Shown: positions 1 to 58,164, counted from the first letter of the stretch. The stretch is 64,000 nt of DNA from Ecdyonurus torrentis (GCA_949318235.1 OX439131.1:43547366-43611365); one strand, 5' to 3'. Notes: generated by a model from the letters alone, not told the origin. Numbers and translations are program-made.

Positions 1-68
1 TGTGTAAATGAATTATTTTAAGAACTTTATTTTTAATCAAAATTTAGCTAACCGATGAACATTTACAG

Positions 69-2812
<2,744 letters not shown>

Positions 2813-3497
2813 GCATCAAGTGAGACAATTTGTGAGAGTGTTTATCGTGATTTTCTAGAAACAAGTTTTACAAATTAACTACACATTCATTAAGCTTAAT
2901 ATTGGTGTTAAATTAGATTTTGTCCCCTCTTATTTGTACCTAATTGTTATTATTATAATTTATAGTTGAAATATTATTGTAAAATCTTTTTCTTTGTATT
3001 TTGCCTTATGTTTAAACAAAAAATTATATATTATACATCATGTTGAATTGTTTTGTAAAGTTTATGTATTTAAAATTTGTAACATCTCTATATGGAAACA
3101 CACTTAATGTCACTCACAATCTATATTGAAAATGTATTAAAATATGTGATTATTTTTTTTAAACAAATGTGTTTTATAAATACATATTATATTATAAACA
3201 AGTCTGAGTATTAGCTACTTTACTAAAATACAAAAAGTAAAAAATGACAAAAGGACACTTACTATTTCAAATACTTTTATTCCAGCTTGTCATTTTCAAG
3301 TTAGGGAAAATATAATTATATGTATGACAATTTTATCAATTAAATGCTGAGCCTACACTACATTCAATGGAAGCTGGGAAGAGGTGATCCCACTTAAGTG
3401 GTACTTAATTAATTTGTAAGCAAGAGCCACTTGGGTTTGAATATATTATCTAAGGAAATTATATCATTTAAAGGAAAAAAAAATTGGGGTTAGGATC

Positions 3498-3709
3498 AAT
3501 AATAAAGGAAATAAAATAAATAAATAATTTTATTGATCAGAGGAGTACATACAGTAATATAGATCTTGTCTAAGAAAAAACACATAAAAAACACACAATA
3601 AATATTTACAGAATCTACAAAATAGTCCCACAGAAAGGATAGAATTACCAGCAAGGGCCTTGAAGTTCTATGGCTCTTGCTGGTAATTCTATCACTTTCT
3701 TCATTATTG
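3498..3709. mobile_element. CAAGGG-family MITE copy 2, interrupted by a LINE-like tail
   Basis: The left end GATCAATAATAAAGG and the hairpin at 3633-3699 match copy 1. The hairpin has the left arm AGAATTACCAGCAAGGGCC and the inverted right arm GGCTCTTGCTGGTAATTCT. About 120 bp at 3513-3632 have no counterpart in copy 1 and look like an inserted, antisense retroelement tail, described as its own entry. Confidence 0.6.
3513..3632 (-). mobile_element. Probable 3' tail of a LINE/SINE inserted in a MITE
   Basis: Read on the minus strand the segment ends in CTCTGATCAATAAAATTATT followed by (TTTA)n. This is the typical form of a non-LTR retrotransposon 3' end: a polyadenylation-like AATAAA and a short-unit tail. 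It interrupts the left arm of MITE copy 2. It is too short to assign a family. Confidence 0.35.
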
Positions 3710-3939
3710 AAAGGAAAGAATAGGAAAACAAAAAAGCGCCTCTACAATTCAGTCCGTAGCTAGGTGAATATCATGCATGCCATGGTCAATCCTTCTCACA
3801 TGTATGCTAAAGGTATGACCATGGCATGAACAATATCTTGATGGCACTTGGATCTTGATGTGCTAGCAAGATCTTTACCTAGCTACGAACTTCATAGTGG
3901 TAAGGTGCTTTTATTGTTTTTTCCTATTCTTTCCTTTGA
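3708..3939. mobile_element. Foldback/MITE element adjoining copy 2
   Basis: About 230 bp with inverted arms of roughly 65 bp. The left arm begins TGAAAGGAAAGAATAGGAAA and runs to CGTAGCTAGGT near 3765. The right arm runs from ACCTAGCTACG near 3874 to TTTCCTATTCTTTCCTTTGA. The centre also holds CATGCCATGGTC and GACCATGGCATG in inverted order. There is no ORF. Confidence 0.65.
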
Positions 3940-4584
3940 TGATATAACCTCTTTAAGTTGTAATGTTGGCGTAAGACACTCCCATTAAAGTTTTCGCTCA
4001 TTAAAGTCTCCGCTGCTCCTTTAAAGTTCTTTGGTTCATTATAGAATAAGAGCACACTTAAAGTTGTGACGTAAATTTTGTGGGGCATTTGAAATCCACG
4101 TTATATCTAATTTCATTTTTGTTTCAGTGTTATAGAAAATTCAAACAATATAACTTAAAAATAGTTAAAAAAAAAAAATCAGTTTTAAATTTTGTTTGTT
4201 AACAATATGTAACATTTTATTTTTTATGTGAGGAGGTGCTGCATTTACCTTAATGTCATTAGTAAGGCTAGATGTAGCTACCAACTCATTAAAGTTTTGA
4301 TAAATATGGATCTCTTTAAAGGGGCATGAAATGTAGGCTTGGCAATAGAAAAATTTGCTTAAAAAAAAAATACAAATACAAATAACAATAACAATGAAAA
4401 AATATATATAGGCCTATGTATATATTTTCTGCAAATCCTTGATTTTGTGGAATGGCCAAATGCAATTTTACAAAATAATTTTTTTAGTATTTTGCAACGT
4501 ATCCGACTTCAAATATTTATTACTCTGATCTGAGGAATTTTTCTTACTTCCTACTGTCATTTTTTCCCATTTATTCATTGTCAC

Positions 4585-4615
<31 letters not shown>

Positions 4616-5022
4616 CATCATAATATTCATAATATAAAATGTTAGAAAGTAAGAACAAATATATTTAACCACATAATCTGTAAGAACATTTTATAATTAA
4701 AATTGCTGCTTGTGAAATGCTGTGTAAATTTGTGTATATGTGTCACACAATTGTCTTCAGCTTTAAGTTTAGATGTTTAGTAGAAATAAAGTAAATGTAT
4801 GCATTATACGTAAAACAATTCCTAGTTAGTTATATGTTAGCTCAACAGTTTGGGTTTTCTTTTTATTTTATTGCACTCATCATCTTAATTTTAAGTACAT
4901 GTTTGAGGTTTGTAATTAAATGTGCTTTTGAAACAATCTCCCCCCCCCCCCCCCCCCCAAAAAAAAAAATTTAAATAACTAAGGATCCTAATTTGCGGGG
5001 AATGGGGTTTTTGTTACAAATC

Positions 5023-5310
5023 GATGTTGTTGCGAGCAATATAATGTGTAACTCGTTATTTGTCATGTGTAGCAATACGTGTATCTCGTTATTTGTCACG
5101 CATAGCAATATATGTGTATCTCGTTTTTTGTCACGCAAAGCAACATGTGTAAGTCGAGCGCCATCTACATAACGCTTTCGGAAGCGACTTACACATTTTG
5201 CTTAGCTTGACAAAAAACACGATACACATATTGCTACGCGTGGCAAATAACGAGATAGACATTTTGCTTCGCCTGACAAAAAACGAGTTACACATATTGC
5301 TTGCAACATC
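5023..5310. mobile_element. Foldback element made of inverted 33-bp tandem subrepeats
   Basis: Four tandem units of about 33 bp, of general form TTATTTGTCACGCATAGCAA then TGTGTATCTCG, run from 5023 to about 5157. A 28-bp centre containing AGCGCCATCTACATAACGC follows. Four units in inverted order then run to 5310. The outermost pair are GATGTTGTTGCGAGC and GCTTGCAACATC. Such arms of internal repeats resemble foldback elements. No ORF is credible. Confidence 0.75.
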
Positions 5311-5860
5311 AAAATGCACATTAAAAAAAAAAGTGCAGTGTGAATCAAATAAATAAAACCTTTATTAAGTTGCATATTTTAACAATTGTGTTTATTGGTC
5401 TTTTTTGTATGTGAGGGGGGGGGGGGGGTGTATACAATCATCTAATTGGTTTCTAAATGGGATTGTGTATTTTGAGGGGCAAGTGTTCATCCAACGATTG
5501 ATTAATGATGAAAACACATGAGATATAAATAGTAAACTTTAAATGGATCCCAGTGGTTTGTACTTAATTGACTTAAAACTATTTTACAAGATCAAAAGAA
5601 GATATAATCTCTCATTCTGAATAACCAGCTACACAATGTTAGTTCAGATTGTGAAGTTCAAAACTCACTGATATTATATCATTATATTATTACATAAAAC
5701 AAAATGTAAATAGTAGAAAATCACACACATACATTATAGTAAAAAAAAAATTACATTAATTTATTTCTAATAATCAGGTAGATGGGCACAGGGTTTTATT
5801 AAGTGTTTAAAAATCATTTTTTATAAGTATTTTGTAAGTCATGTAAGCAAAATATATGTA

Positions 5861-5968
5861 CTAGTTCCAAAACCCACTTTCTTCCATTTTCATCAAAGGT
5901 GATATCATACCTGATAGCTAGAAAAACTCGCCTTTATTGAAAATGGAAGAAACGGATTTCGGAACTAG
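5861..5968. mobile_element. Short inverted-repeat MITE
   Basis: A 108-bp element whose left end CTAGTTCCAAAACCCACTTT mirrors the right end GGATTTCGGAACTAG. The arms continue through TCTTCCATTTTCA and TGAAAATGGAAGA to AAAGGTG and CGCCTTT. The centre is about 25 bp. No coding capacity; superfamily unknown. Confidence 0.6.
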
Positions 5969-6714
5969 ATGGTTCTATACAAAAGAAAAGGGAAAGAAAA
6001 TAAAATAAAAAAATATCCACTTGTTGTATTCTGCAGAAACGGTGATTTTTGCAAATATTTCATTTTTCCACACTTGAAAGTTATATAATTGCTTGGGAAA
6101 TTTTAATAATTACAGAAAATTAAAAAGAAAAAAAAAAGTATCAAACATTTCACGCCCCTTCCAGCCATGCACTTTCTGATACCGATTTTTCACCCCTTCT
6201 TTTTCATGAGTGTTTAAATTACTGTTCATTAGAGTACTAAATAATAATATATAACATAAAGTATTGAATATCGTGTCAGTGTGAACAATAAATGTCTAGG
6301 AATAAATCAATGTAAAAATATATCAATTAAATATGACAAAGTATACTAAATATGAACTATTTCTTATAATAACATAAACTGTCAATAATGAACTTATCAG
6401 TTATGACAGTAGAACCACTGAATTATTACAAAAGTGTTTTCTACAGTGATCTTATCTAAAAAAAAAAAAAAAAAAAAAAAATGTTTGGTTATAATTTCTA
6501 AGCAAGAAAAGTAAATATTGCAATGTACTTTTCCCCCTTGTAATAGAAAACTTGCAAAAGTGGGGTTTGTGTGTGGAACGTAAATTGTTGTATAATTCAG
6601 TGCTATGAAATAACTGGGGAATGCTTTCTTATGGGGAAATGAAGCTGCAATAACTTGTGTTAGAACTTTTTGAATTTTTACTGTTGCTAGTGTTGCTACC
6701 ATGTTCTCGCAGCT

Positions 6715-6736
6715 CTAAAGTGTAAACCTCGCATCT

Positions 6737-6781
<45 letters not shown>

Positions 6782-6857
6782 TTTTTGAACTTTGTCTCTA
6801 CTAAAAAGCTTAAAATCCCATCAACAGTTTTTGGAGATTCGAGGTTACACTTTCCGA
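6715..6857. mobile_element. Inverted-repeat element with internal poly-A
   Basis: AAAGTGTAAACCTCGCATCTC on the left mirrors GAGATTCGAGGTTACACTTT on the right, one or two mismatches in about 20 bp. The interior contains an A-run of about 40 nt at 6738-6778. It may be a MITE whose interior was invaded by, or expanded into, poly-A. Confidence 0.5.
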
Positions 6858-7575
6858 CAATGACTCAAGGGTTTGCTTTCCTAAATTTCACATTATTTGG
6901 ATTATTGCGTGTAATACAGTAAAATAATAACTTTGGGACACACACTCACAAATAATAATAATATGACTTAAAATTACACTACTTCTATCCGTCTCTCCTG
7001 CAAAAAAAATATCACAATGGTACCCCAAAGTTGTCAATTTCGTTTTTATTATTATTATTTACAAACTTCACTTTGCAAGCTTTTTTCTTTTATGTTTGAT
7101 TATTTTATTTTAAAATATTTGCCAATTAAATACTATTCTTAATTGAAACAGAATAATACCACATCTTATTAATATTTTTTTAAATAAAAACGTGAATGAG
7201 AAAAATAATCATTCACTTTTATTAATGCATCAACATAAGGAAACATTTACGATTTTTGTTGTGGAAAAAAAATGTGTAAAAAATTGTGAATTAGTTATAC
7301 TAGTCTTACTAAACATGTTTCACTTCACTTTAAACTAGTATCAATATGTCTTTAAAAATAGATAAATATATTGAATAAATTTGAAAAATTTGTAGAATTC
7401 GATAAAATGTAATTTAAAAGGGTGTCATTTTTTTTTTTTTTTTTTTTTTAATTGTTCAAAGTATTAGCTTTTCATTGATTATGTAAATTTATACTGTAGG
7501 GACTCATATTATATTATAAATACTGTAAATAAAATCTAGAGATGTAACGTAAATTTGTATTATTATTATTATGTA

Positions 7576-7699
7576 CAGCTCTAGCCAAAAGTTAAAGAAT
7601 GGGGCAGCGGCGGCCGCTGCGTTTTCCCATAAAGATAGATAACATAGTGTGGTTGCGGGTTGCCTATACAAATCGTTCTTAAACTTTTGGCCAGAGCTG
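7576..7699. mobile_element. Tc1-like MITE with TA target duplications
   Basis: A 124-bp element flanked by TA at 7574-7575 and 7700-7701. The left terminus CAGCTCTAGCCAAAAGTTAA mirrors the right terminus TTAAACTTTTGGCCAGAGCTG. The consensus resembles the CAGTGCTGGCCAAAAGT type of end known from Tc1/mariner transposons. The interior is GC-richer (GGCAGCGGCGGCCGCTGC) and has no ORF. Confidence 0.85.
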
Positions 7700-8122
7700 T
7701 ACATTATTTTATTCCTTGAATGTATATTTTTGTTCTTAATTTTGCAACACTTTCATATTACTTTATTTTTTTTTCTCTGCAGTTTCAAAATTGAACTTTC
7801 AATATGGTTTTTTGTTTATTAATATTATTTCTGGAAAGCTTTCAGCTCCCTTGAAAAAGATAAATAAAATAATTTTGAATTAATAGGCGATAGAAATGAA
7901 TAAACATAAACTTATACTAAATATATTTTTTTTATATAACTCCTTATAAAATTAGAATCAATGCAAACTTCTGATGCTAAAATAAATCAAAGGAAAGAAT
8001 ATTTATCTAATATTTTGTGAAATGTAATATAAAAATTGAATTACACAAAAATATTTAATTATTTTATTTATTAAACACCAAGGTGTACTTATACATATAT
8101 ATTTACATTGCATTCTATACGT

Positions 8123-8443
8123 CTACATTTTGGCATATTGACTTAATGATAGGGTCCGAGATGGACAATGAAGTAAGTGGTACCTAGTACATAGGCCACC
8201 ACATAACAAACATACACATTTATCATTACACTCGTGATATTCTTTAATCTGACATATTACATGGTGGAAACCATGCACCGCATAACGGGTAATAACATGC
8301 CTGTCTGTACAGTTATGGCCTTTCCACCTCTTAATATTAAATGCAGGGGTATTATAGAAGGCCAGGCTGATATCTTCAGTTTTACTTAATCTATCCTTTA
8401 CAAATTTAATGTAATTATCTGTTTTTAATAGTTTAAATTTCAA
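8123..8443 (-). pseudogene. Possible degraded LINE C-terminal fragment
   Basis: An open stretch of 106 codons on the minus strand ends in CVCLLCGGLCTRYHLLHCPS. The Cys-x2-Cys, His and Cys-Pro spacing resembles the short zinc-binding tail after the RNase H or RT region of many non-LTR retrotransposons. Nothing upstream gives a recognisable RT, and no host family is recognised. Chance resemblance is possible. Confidence 0.25.
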
Positions 8444-8570
8444 TTATAGTTCTGTTACAAATATTTTGTAAATAGAAACAAAGTAGGCCTATTTATTATA
8501 TATATTATATATTTTTATTCGTTTGTAGATACTGTGCAAAATTAAGGAAAGTAAACCAGTGCAGTTAGGT

Positions 8571-8980
8571 TGATAATATAAAAGAAATGGGTAGGAGAAA
8601 ACCAGCAAGGGACTTACCATAGTGAAGACTTTTCCATACCTCGAAACAAATCTTGCAAACAGAGATAATGCCGAGGCATGGGCTTGGGAGGCCAAGAGCC
8701 ACCCCGCCCTTCAGTGCCTTGGTAGCTATGGGTATCCAGCTCTAATGAGCTCGTGGAAAAGTGTCCCACCGCACCCAGGAGAGGACGTTGCCCCAATCAG
8801 GCAGTCAGGGCCTATTGCCCAAATAGCCATCAACTTGCCTCCTAGCAGAATAGTCACAAAGTTTTTGGAAGTAACAGGGTGCGTACATCTTGGCTTCAGT
8901 ATGAGCCTGGTGCACGCTATTGCCACCCACATCATCGAGTATGGAGTTTCAAAATCAAATAAGAATATAATTGGATAGCA
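8571..8980. other. GC-richer island attached to a CAAGGG-family end
   Basis: GATAATATAAAAG then CCAGCAAGGGACTTACCATA at 8602-8621 matches the end of the CAAGGG family for about 70 bp. About 330 bp of distinctly GC-richer sequence follows (8650-8980), open on both strands: 118 codons plus strand, 69 codons minus strand. I do not recognise either translation. The island could be the interior of a larger CAAGGG-family element, an old retrocopy or a captured exon. No matching right-hand terminus was found before 9400. Confidence 0.4.
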
Positions 8981-10512
8981 GTTGGCACAAACCGCTTAGA
9001 GAAATCAGAGTATGTGTCTACATGAGTGTGCCTTCTTCAGTCCTTACACTCGGAGAGAAACTATGATGAATGACCATAGTTTAAATAGTTTTTCTCCAAA
9101 GCTTTTTAGATTATGTGGAATACATTATCTGTGGGATTGAGATTTTTTTTTAATTCTTTATTGATTGATTCATTTGCAGATTATTTTGCAGCAATACTTG
9201 AGGATAAGTTAACTCAGAACACATTTAATTTTTGGGGGGTTCAGTTTGCAAAATTTGAAATTGCAAATTTTTTGACACCTTGCTTGCTTATAAATGAACG
9301 TCATATTAATTCTGACCCCCCCCCCCCCCTCCCCTAGTGATGGGTTCTGAAATATTTGTCATAAAGATAGCTCTTACCATTGACCTGTGACTGACAAAAA
9401 AGTAGGTGTCAAAATTTAAACAAATTAGCCTTCCAATAACAACCCTTAATTAATCATCACTAACTAATGATGTACTGTAGAGTTTTGGTAACTTAAAAAT
9501 AGAAAAATAAAATAACCTGATTATATTTCTTTATCAATTTATTGTTCACAAAGGATATTTTGTAAATACATGCAACAAGGTGTGCCAGCTATACACAACA
9601 TACAAATTGATGACTTTTTATTTTTAAATTAAAAATACAGCGTTCATATGGTAAAATAACAAGATTTAAATCAAAATTTAAAAATAAATCTGATCTGATC
9701 TCTACAGAAAAACAACTTTTACATAGCAAAACAATAGAATAGTCTAATAGATCTAAAAAAAATTCAAAGCACTAATATTCATGAGGTTTCTTTTGTTAAA
9801 TTTAATTTTTTCATATTTAAAATAAGCCTGTATTTTGGGCTTTTACATTTTTTTTTTTTTTTTTTTTTTTATTACATTTCATTTTTTCTTTTATATTAAT
9901 ACAGTCAGAAAATGATGAAATTTTTGACAGGTTAAGATAGAGAAGAGTGAGGTAGCAAATGGTTCACACACTCAAAAAATTAGAAGGGGAAAGAAAAAAA
10001 TAATAATAAAAAAAAATCTTAAAATTTTCATCATTTTTCTTCTTCAAGTTTTTCACAAATCTCTAACATTATTACAAAAGTATAAAACTACATCGTCATT
10101 TTATTATTTTTTTTAAAAGATTTTGAAATTAAAATTGAAACTCATGATTATAATTTATTATTTTATTCATAGAACATTTTTGAATACCAATATTTATTAG
10201 GCCTAACACTGTGATAGAATACAATAATATGGAAATATAAATACTTTATTATTAATTATTTGTATAATATACTCCAATGTACTGTTTTTTTAAGCTTTTT
10301 TATAACACTAAATTTGATTTACGTTCATTTTAATTTAATTATTAATAATTCCTTTTTTTTATATATATATTAAACATAAACCATACTAGCAATATTTTCT
10401 AAATATGATTTTTTTAAGCCATATTATAATATATTACATGCCTTTTTATATATTTATATATTATATTTAAGATGAATTTGTATTCTTCTAAACAAAGATA
10501 AAGGAATTTAAC

Positions 10513-10546
<34 letters not shown>

Positions 10547-11908
10547 CTATTTATTTTGATCCATAATTTTTACAAAGGCCAAGTGCTATGTTACTTTGAG
10601 GTATTAAGTCAAAAATTGTGAGGTCTTGTTATATAAATTGTATTCCCTGTATTTTTTTCAACTTTTTTTATTACATAAAGATAGCAAGAAAAATTATACA
10701 AAAAAAAAAGTAGATTGAATTGAAAATAATTGTGATATATTAACGTTATAAAATCATCAATTTAACTTGGAGTACAGCTGTAAATAATGAACTCAAAAAT
10801 AACTTCCTTAATGTCTGTTATTATTATTTTTTGATATTCACTCACACACACACTTGCACATTGCATCCTGAGGGCATTCCAAAGACCACCTTATTAGAGG
10901 AAATTACATTTTTCTTTTTTTAATTCCTTCTATTAAGAATTTGCTTACGTAAAAATAAAATTATGCACAGTTAAATACATAATATAAAGTGGGCATTATC
11001 TAAAAAACTTTCTCTTTTTTTCTTTAATATATCTTTGTAAGTCTTGTCAAGGAGTATGATAAGGAATTTAAATTAAATAATTAATAATAATAATAATAAA
11101 AGTATTTAATTTATATATAGATCTGCATAATATATATAATGTCAACAATTTCTCGTCACTTTTAAAAATTTCTTTCATAAGCATTTTTTTTTTACATCAC
11201 TCTTGCTTTAAAGAAAGAAAGAAATTATTTATTTTAATAAATACATAATGAAAAAGTTACTACATATTATATAAAAGTTTACTTTTAATTATTTTTGTTT
11301 CTAATAGTTACTATACACATTCAACAATATTACAACAAATATATTATGTTTTTACATTTTTGTATGCTTTTTTTTATTACAATACATATATAAAAAAAAA
11401 ACAATTTAAATAATGCAGATTTCTATATACAAAGTAATACTTTATACATAATTTTATTTTTCAATTATTAATTACTTTATTATTTCTTGATTAACTTTAA
11501 AAACATCTGGAAAGAGAGGTACAACAGATAATTTTTATCTTCTTCTTCTTATATAACTTAAAACTATAAAAAATTGTGCTGTTGCTTGAATTAGGAGCAA
11601 GGTGAGATCCATTTTTTTTAAGAGGCTTTTTTATTTTTTATAATATATATAATTGTTTATTATTTGTTTCCTTTTGTTAGGAATTATAATTGTATATTGA
11701 ACTTGTGTTGAGGTTGCTGCTTAATAGTGGAGATTTTTTTTAGCAGTCCGTGAACTTGCTTCTTAATTTTTTTTTCTTTTTTATTATTATAATTTTCTTT
11801 ATACACATTTACACTAATTCACTTGACACTGTTTTCCGTCCTCTCTGCCTCATTCTCTCACCCTCTCTCTCACTTCCTGTGGTCCCTGCAGGGGCTTTCT
11901 GACAAGGG

Positions 11909-54002
<42,094 letters not shown>

Positions 54003-55236
54003 CTAAAAACATACAAAATAACATTTAGTTATATATAGAAATTAAACATTGCCCCATCAAACGGCTTTCTCTCATTGAAAATTAGAAACCAATATATACA
54101 TAATATATTTTATATATGCACACACATATATATCAAAATTAACATAATTATTTTAAATGTCAAATTATATATAATTTTCATATCATATAAACATTAAATA
54201 GTAATAATATAAATTAAACAGTTTTGTGTATTTTCAATCTCATAATGAGCTGTTAGGTATATATAGAAAGTTGACATAAGTTAACGTATACATATATAGA
54301 GAGAGAAATTGCGCACTCGCAAACTAAATATTATAAAGACACACATTACCGAGTACGCCATTATAATATAGCATAAAGTCTACACAACTTTGATATATAC
54401 AAACACATCGTGTGTTGACTTATCATAAAATCTCAAGCTCTAACACGTGTACACACGTGGCATCGCATGTCTAGACGTCATAGCATAATATAATAAAATA
54501 TAAAAAATAAATAAAAAAAAGTCCTCAATATTTTGATTAAAAATATAATTTTAAACAATATACCTAATATGCTTACATAAAATTACAAAATTTATTACGT
54601 ATATTATAAATAATAATAACATACAAGTAAATTGAGGTTACTTTTTAAAAAACCACAGATCCCCATATATGTATAATATACAAAAAGCTGTCTTTAACAC
54701 CATCTCTTAACATTATCGTGAGTTTTAGGTTTTTATGTATGTAGGTAGGTAGATGTTTCATTATATAAAGCAGTAGAGCAGCTAAAAGGATGGGTTGGTT
54801 ATATAGTATAGAACATGCAAGGAGTGTTAATTACCTTGTGTGTGTTCGCTAGCGTAAGAACAAGATTTCACCGACATCGTGTATAAATGTAGACAGAGAG
54901 AGAGAGAGAGAGAAGACAACCAACCCTCTCTCTTTGCCTAAATGCCGCCACGTCTTTTCTAACGCCACACAAAGCACCACAGTAATGCGGCTCAACTCAA
55001 TATACTATACATTAACGACTAACCCTCTTACGTCATTATTAAGCTGGATTTACATGATACTTTTTTTTCCCCGTTGTTGCTTATTATTTAGAGACAATTA
55101 TTTCACATGGCATTTTCTTTTTAGATTAGTTTTTACGACTGTCCTTCTTTGTTTTTTTGATAAAAACAAACATGCAATACTTCTATTATTTTGCAGATTT
55201 CTTTGGGGTTCAATGGACAGTAAAATGAAAAAATAG

Positions 55237-55365
55237 AGCAAAGAAAGTCAACTTATGAGTAGATTTTTACTAATATCCGCTTCCGTTTTTATGTATAATG
55301 AATGCGTTAAATGTCGGAAGCGGTTACTACCAAAAAGTATGAAGTCAGCAACTCATAAATTTTCT
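55237..55365. mobile_element. Possible short inverted-repeat element
   Basis: TTATGAGTAG near 55251 and TATCCGCTTCCG near 55274 are mirrored by CGGAAGCGGT near 55315 and ACTCATAA near 55350. The pairing is imperfect and the ends are not sharp. Confidence 0.35.
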
Positions 55366-58164
55366 TCTTTTCAGTCAATCTAAAACGTTAAAAAAATGTA
55401 GATGGACAATTTTCTTTAAATATTAAAAAATCAAATTGATTTAAAAAATGGTGCACTATAACTTGTGCTTTATATAAAAAATTAGAGCAATACACTTCAC
55501 ACCCGTGTATATTATATATAAATATAATTAAATTTGATCAACAATTAAATTTTCACTCATTTTAACGCCAAGTTTTTATAATAATAATTTTCTCTGCACC
55601 AGCTGCTACACAAAGAAATTTAGTGTATAATGAACTTTGCAATATAAGTTAATTAAAAAAAAAAGTATATAACAAAAACATTTTTCTTAAAGATTAAAAT
55701 CAATTTTTATATTATATACAGTCGTGGGATTATAAACTCACAAAATATTTTCTTATGAATAAATTCTATAATAACTAGACATTATTTAATTTTATAATAA
55801 GTTAATCAGTATGAACCATCTTGACATCTTGTGAATCATATCACGTGATTCATCACCTCATATAAGATGAAAATCATTTCAATTCAAATGTCAATATATA
55901 AAAAAAATAATAATAAAGCAACATTTTTTATAATAACGTAATGCATGGTCTATGGTGCACATACACACAAAGGTATGAAGAAGAAGAAGAAGAAAAAAAG
56001 TGACTTTGGCTCGGCGTGAAGCGTGATGTGAAGAGAAATGGTATAGATATGAACACGCAAACAAGAAGCTCAATGACTCTCTCTTATAAACCAGTCTGCT
56101 TACTTTGGCTGCTGCATTTTCTTCAGCGTTATATAAATTATCTTTTACTTTTTTATTTTATTTTCACACGACTTATAATATGCTTCTCTTTACTAGCACA
56201 TTAATTCTTTTTTATTATGTAGGAAATTATAATTTTTATTTCTGATCTTTTTTTTTTTTTTTATTTATTTTTTTTTTTTTTGCAGATGTGAAAATCCTTT
56301 TGCTGCAGGATTTATTTCTGTATTTCTAAATTAAGTTCAGGAAAAAAAAACTTGATATAAACGGTGGTGGCGCTCAGAAGCGGAACCCCTAATTTAGCAT
56401 TACACTTGTGAGAAACGTTTTTTTTTTGTTTTTTTTTTTTTTTTTAAGAAAATTATGCTGCATTTATTCCGGAAAATTTTAAATGAAGAGCATTAGGTTC
56501 TCTCTCTCTCTTCCTCTTTTTTATGTTGTATAAAACATAATAACAAATAAGTTTAGTGTTTTATGATTTTGTTGTTAGTCGAAGAGTCGGGATGGGGTTC
56601 TTGGAGGGCCATTTCTGGGGGTGTAACTGGGCCAAGGAGGGATGACCCCTGAGAGGAAAAAAAAATGGGCGTATATAGTCAGGGATTGCTGGGCCATCTG
56701 GTTGGGAGTCTTATTATTTTTCTCAATATTGAGACTTAGCAGTGAAGCTTTCTTTTGTTGTGTTGACGAGTAATTTTGCTGTACAGCATGCCATGGTTGA
56801 GTTAACGTAAGTACATAACTCTTAAGTCGCGGTATTGCTTTTAATCATTACTCCAACTCAAGTACAGATGATAAACGAACGTTCTTCCACTTGAAATATT
56901 ACACTTGAAACTTTATCTTCAATTACAATTAGAAAGAAATTACAATTTTCCTATGCTTATCATATCATTTATAATAGAGGCGCTTCTTTTCGTTTAACAT
57001 TTCTTCTTCTCATTATTATTTTCTCTCTCTCTCAGCAGTTATGATAATAATAATACTAAGTGCTTTACCTCATTTCTCAAGTATTTTCATATCAAAACAA
57101 ACTATAAGATATATACAGCTCTCTCGGTAAATTAACCTTTATATATATATTTACGTTCAAGCACTAAAACTTTATATACCTACATTATATGAAGTATACT
57201 TATTAATAATTTAATTACCTTTAATTAAAACTTAAATAAGCGTTTATGTTAATAAAAAAAAACCTGTACTTAAAAAAAAATTAACTCGCTATATATAAGA
57301 AAATTAATTCCATTCATATAATAATAAAATAAAAGTTTTCTCTTATGGAATATTGATTTCTATTGCACATGCCTGCCGTGTGGTATGTACTGTGTATATT
57401 ATGTATGTATAAGACGATAGACAAAGCATGCACATTATTATATCGCAAAGTCACGTCTGTGGGAACTCTCAAAGTGGCAACAACAATGGCTTGATAGCTA
57501 TCTTGCATTGTTAGCAGTATACACCGACCAGTGACTGCATAATCTACATATATATATAATATATACACTGTGAGAGAGAGACAATAAGAAATTATAAACA
57601 TAGGCTTCATATCCGTAGGCAAGTCAAGGAAGGAAAACAAAAATCATATCCTTACACCTTTTATTTTTCTGACGTATATTAAAAAATATTTTCTGAAATA
57701 AATTTAGTCAGTTTAGTAATCGGGTATAGGGTGCATGAATTAACTTTTCTTACACACGATTGTGTGATATATTTTGACGTTCAAAAACTAGAGCTAAATT
57801 TACCATGTTATCTTATGCGGGGTGTATGCGCATAAGGCCATGTTATTTAGTATATGGGGTCATTTGGGGTCCACTTTTATATGAATGCAATCACCCTTTA
57901 AGAAATATAACATGAGCTGAATTTAAATGTTTAAATTTAAATATTAACACAATCTTTGTACTCTTTGTGAAGGACATGATATTTTAAGTTACCACAAAAA
58001 CTATTACTGTCATGGTGAATGTTTTTTTTTTTCCGTGTAAAACACCTTGAAGGTATGTTGTCAAGACTATAAAGACTCACATAACGATAAGAATAACAAA
58101 ATCATTTTTTAATGAAGTCTCATTGAGAAGAAGAAAAAAAGTTTCTCTCTCGCTCCATGACTTT

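Larger units (their letters stand above)
2813..11908. other. Intergenic region between convergent DCAF12 and groucho
   Basis: Nine kilobases with no supportable host exon on either strand. It contains both 3' UTRs, of unknown length, plus poly-A, poly-C and TAA/ATT tracts and the inverted-repeat elements listed separately. The stretch from about 9.4 to 11.9 kb is almost purely AT-rich, and I see only homopolymers in it, for example T-runs near 9850 and 10520. Some of it is probably the groucho 3' UTR: TTTATT, which is AATAAA on the minus strand, occurs near 11778 and at many lower positions. Confidence 0.6.

Noticed and set aside
8622..8978. 118-codon plus-strand frame
   Set aside because: Not accepted as a gene. 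I recognise no family, the opposite strand is also open, and the start overlaps a MITE end. Reported as an unexplained island instead.
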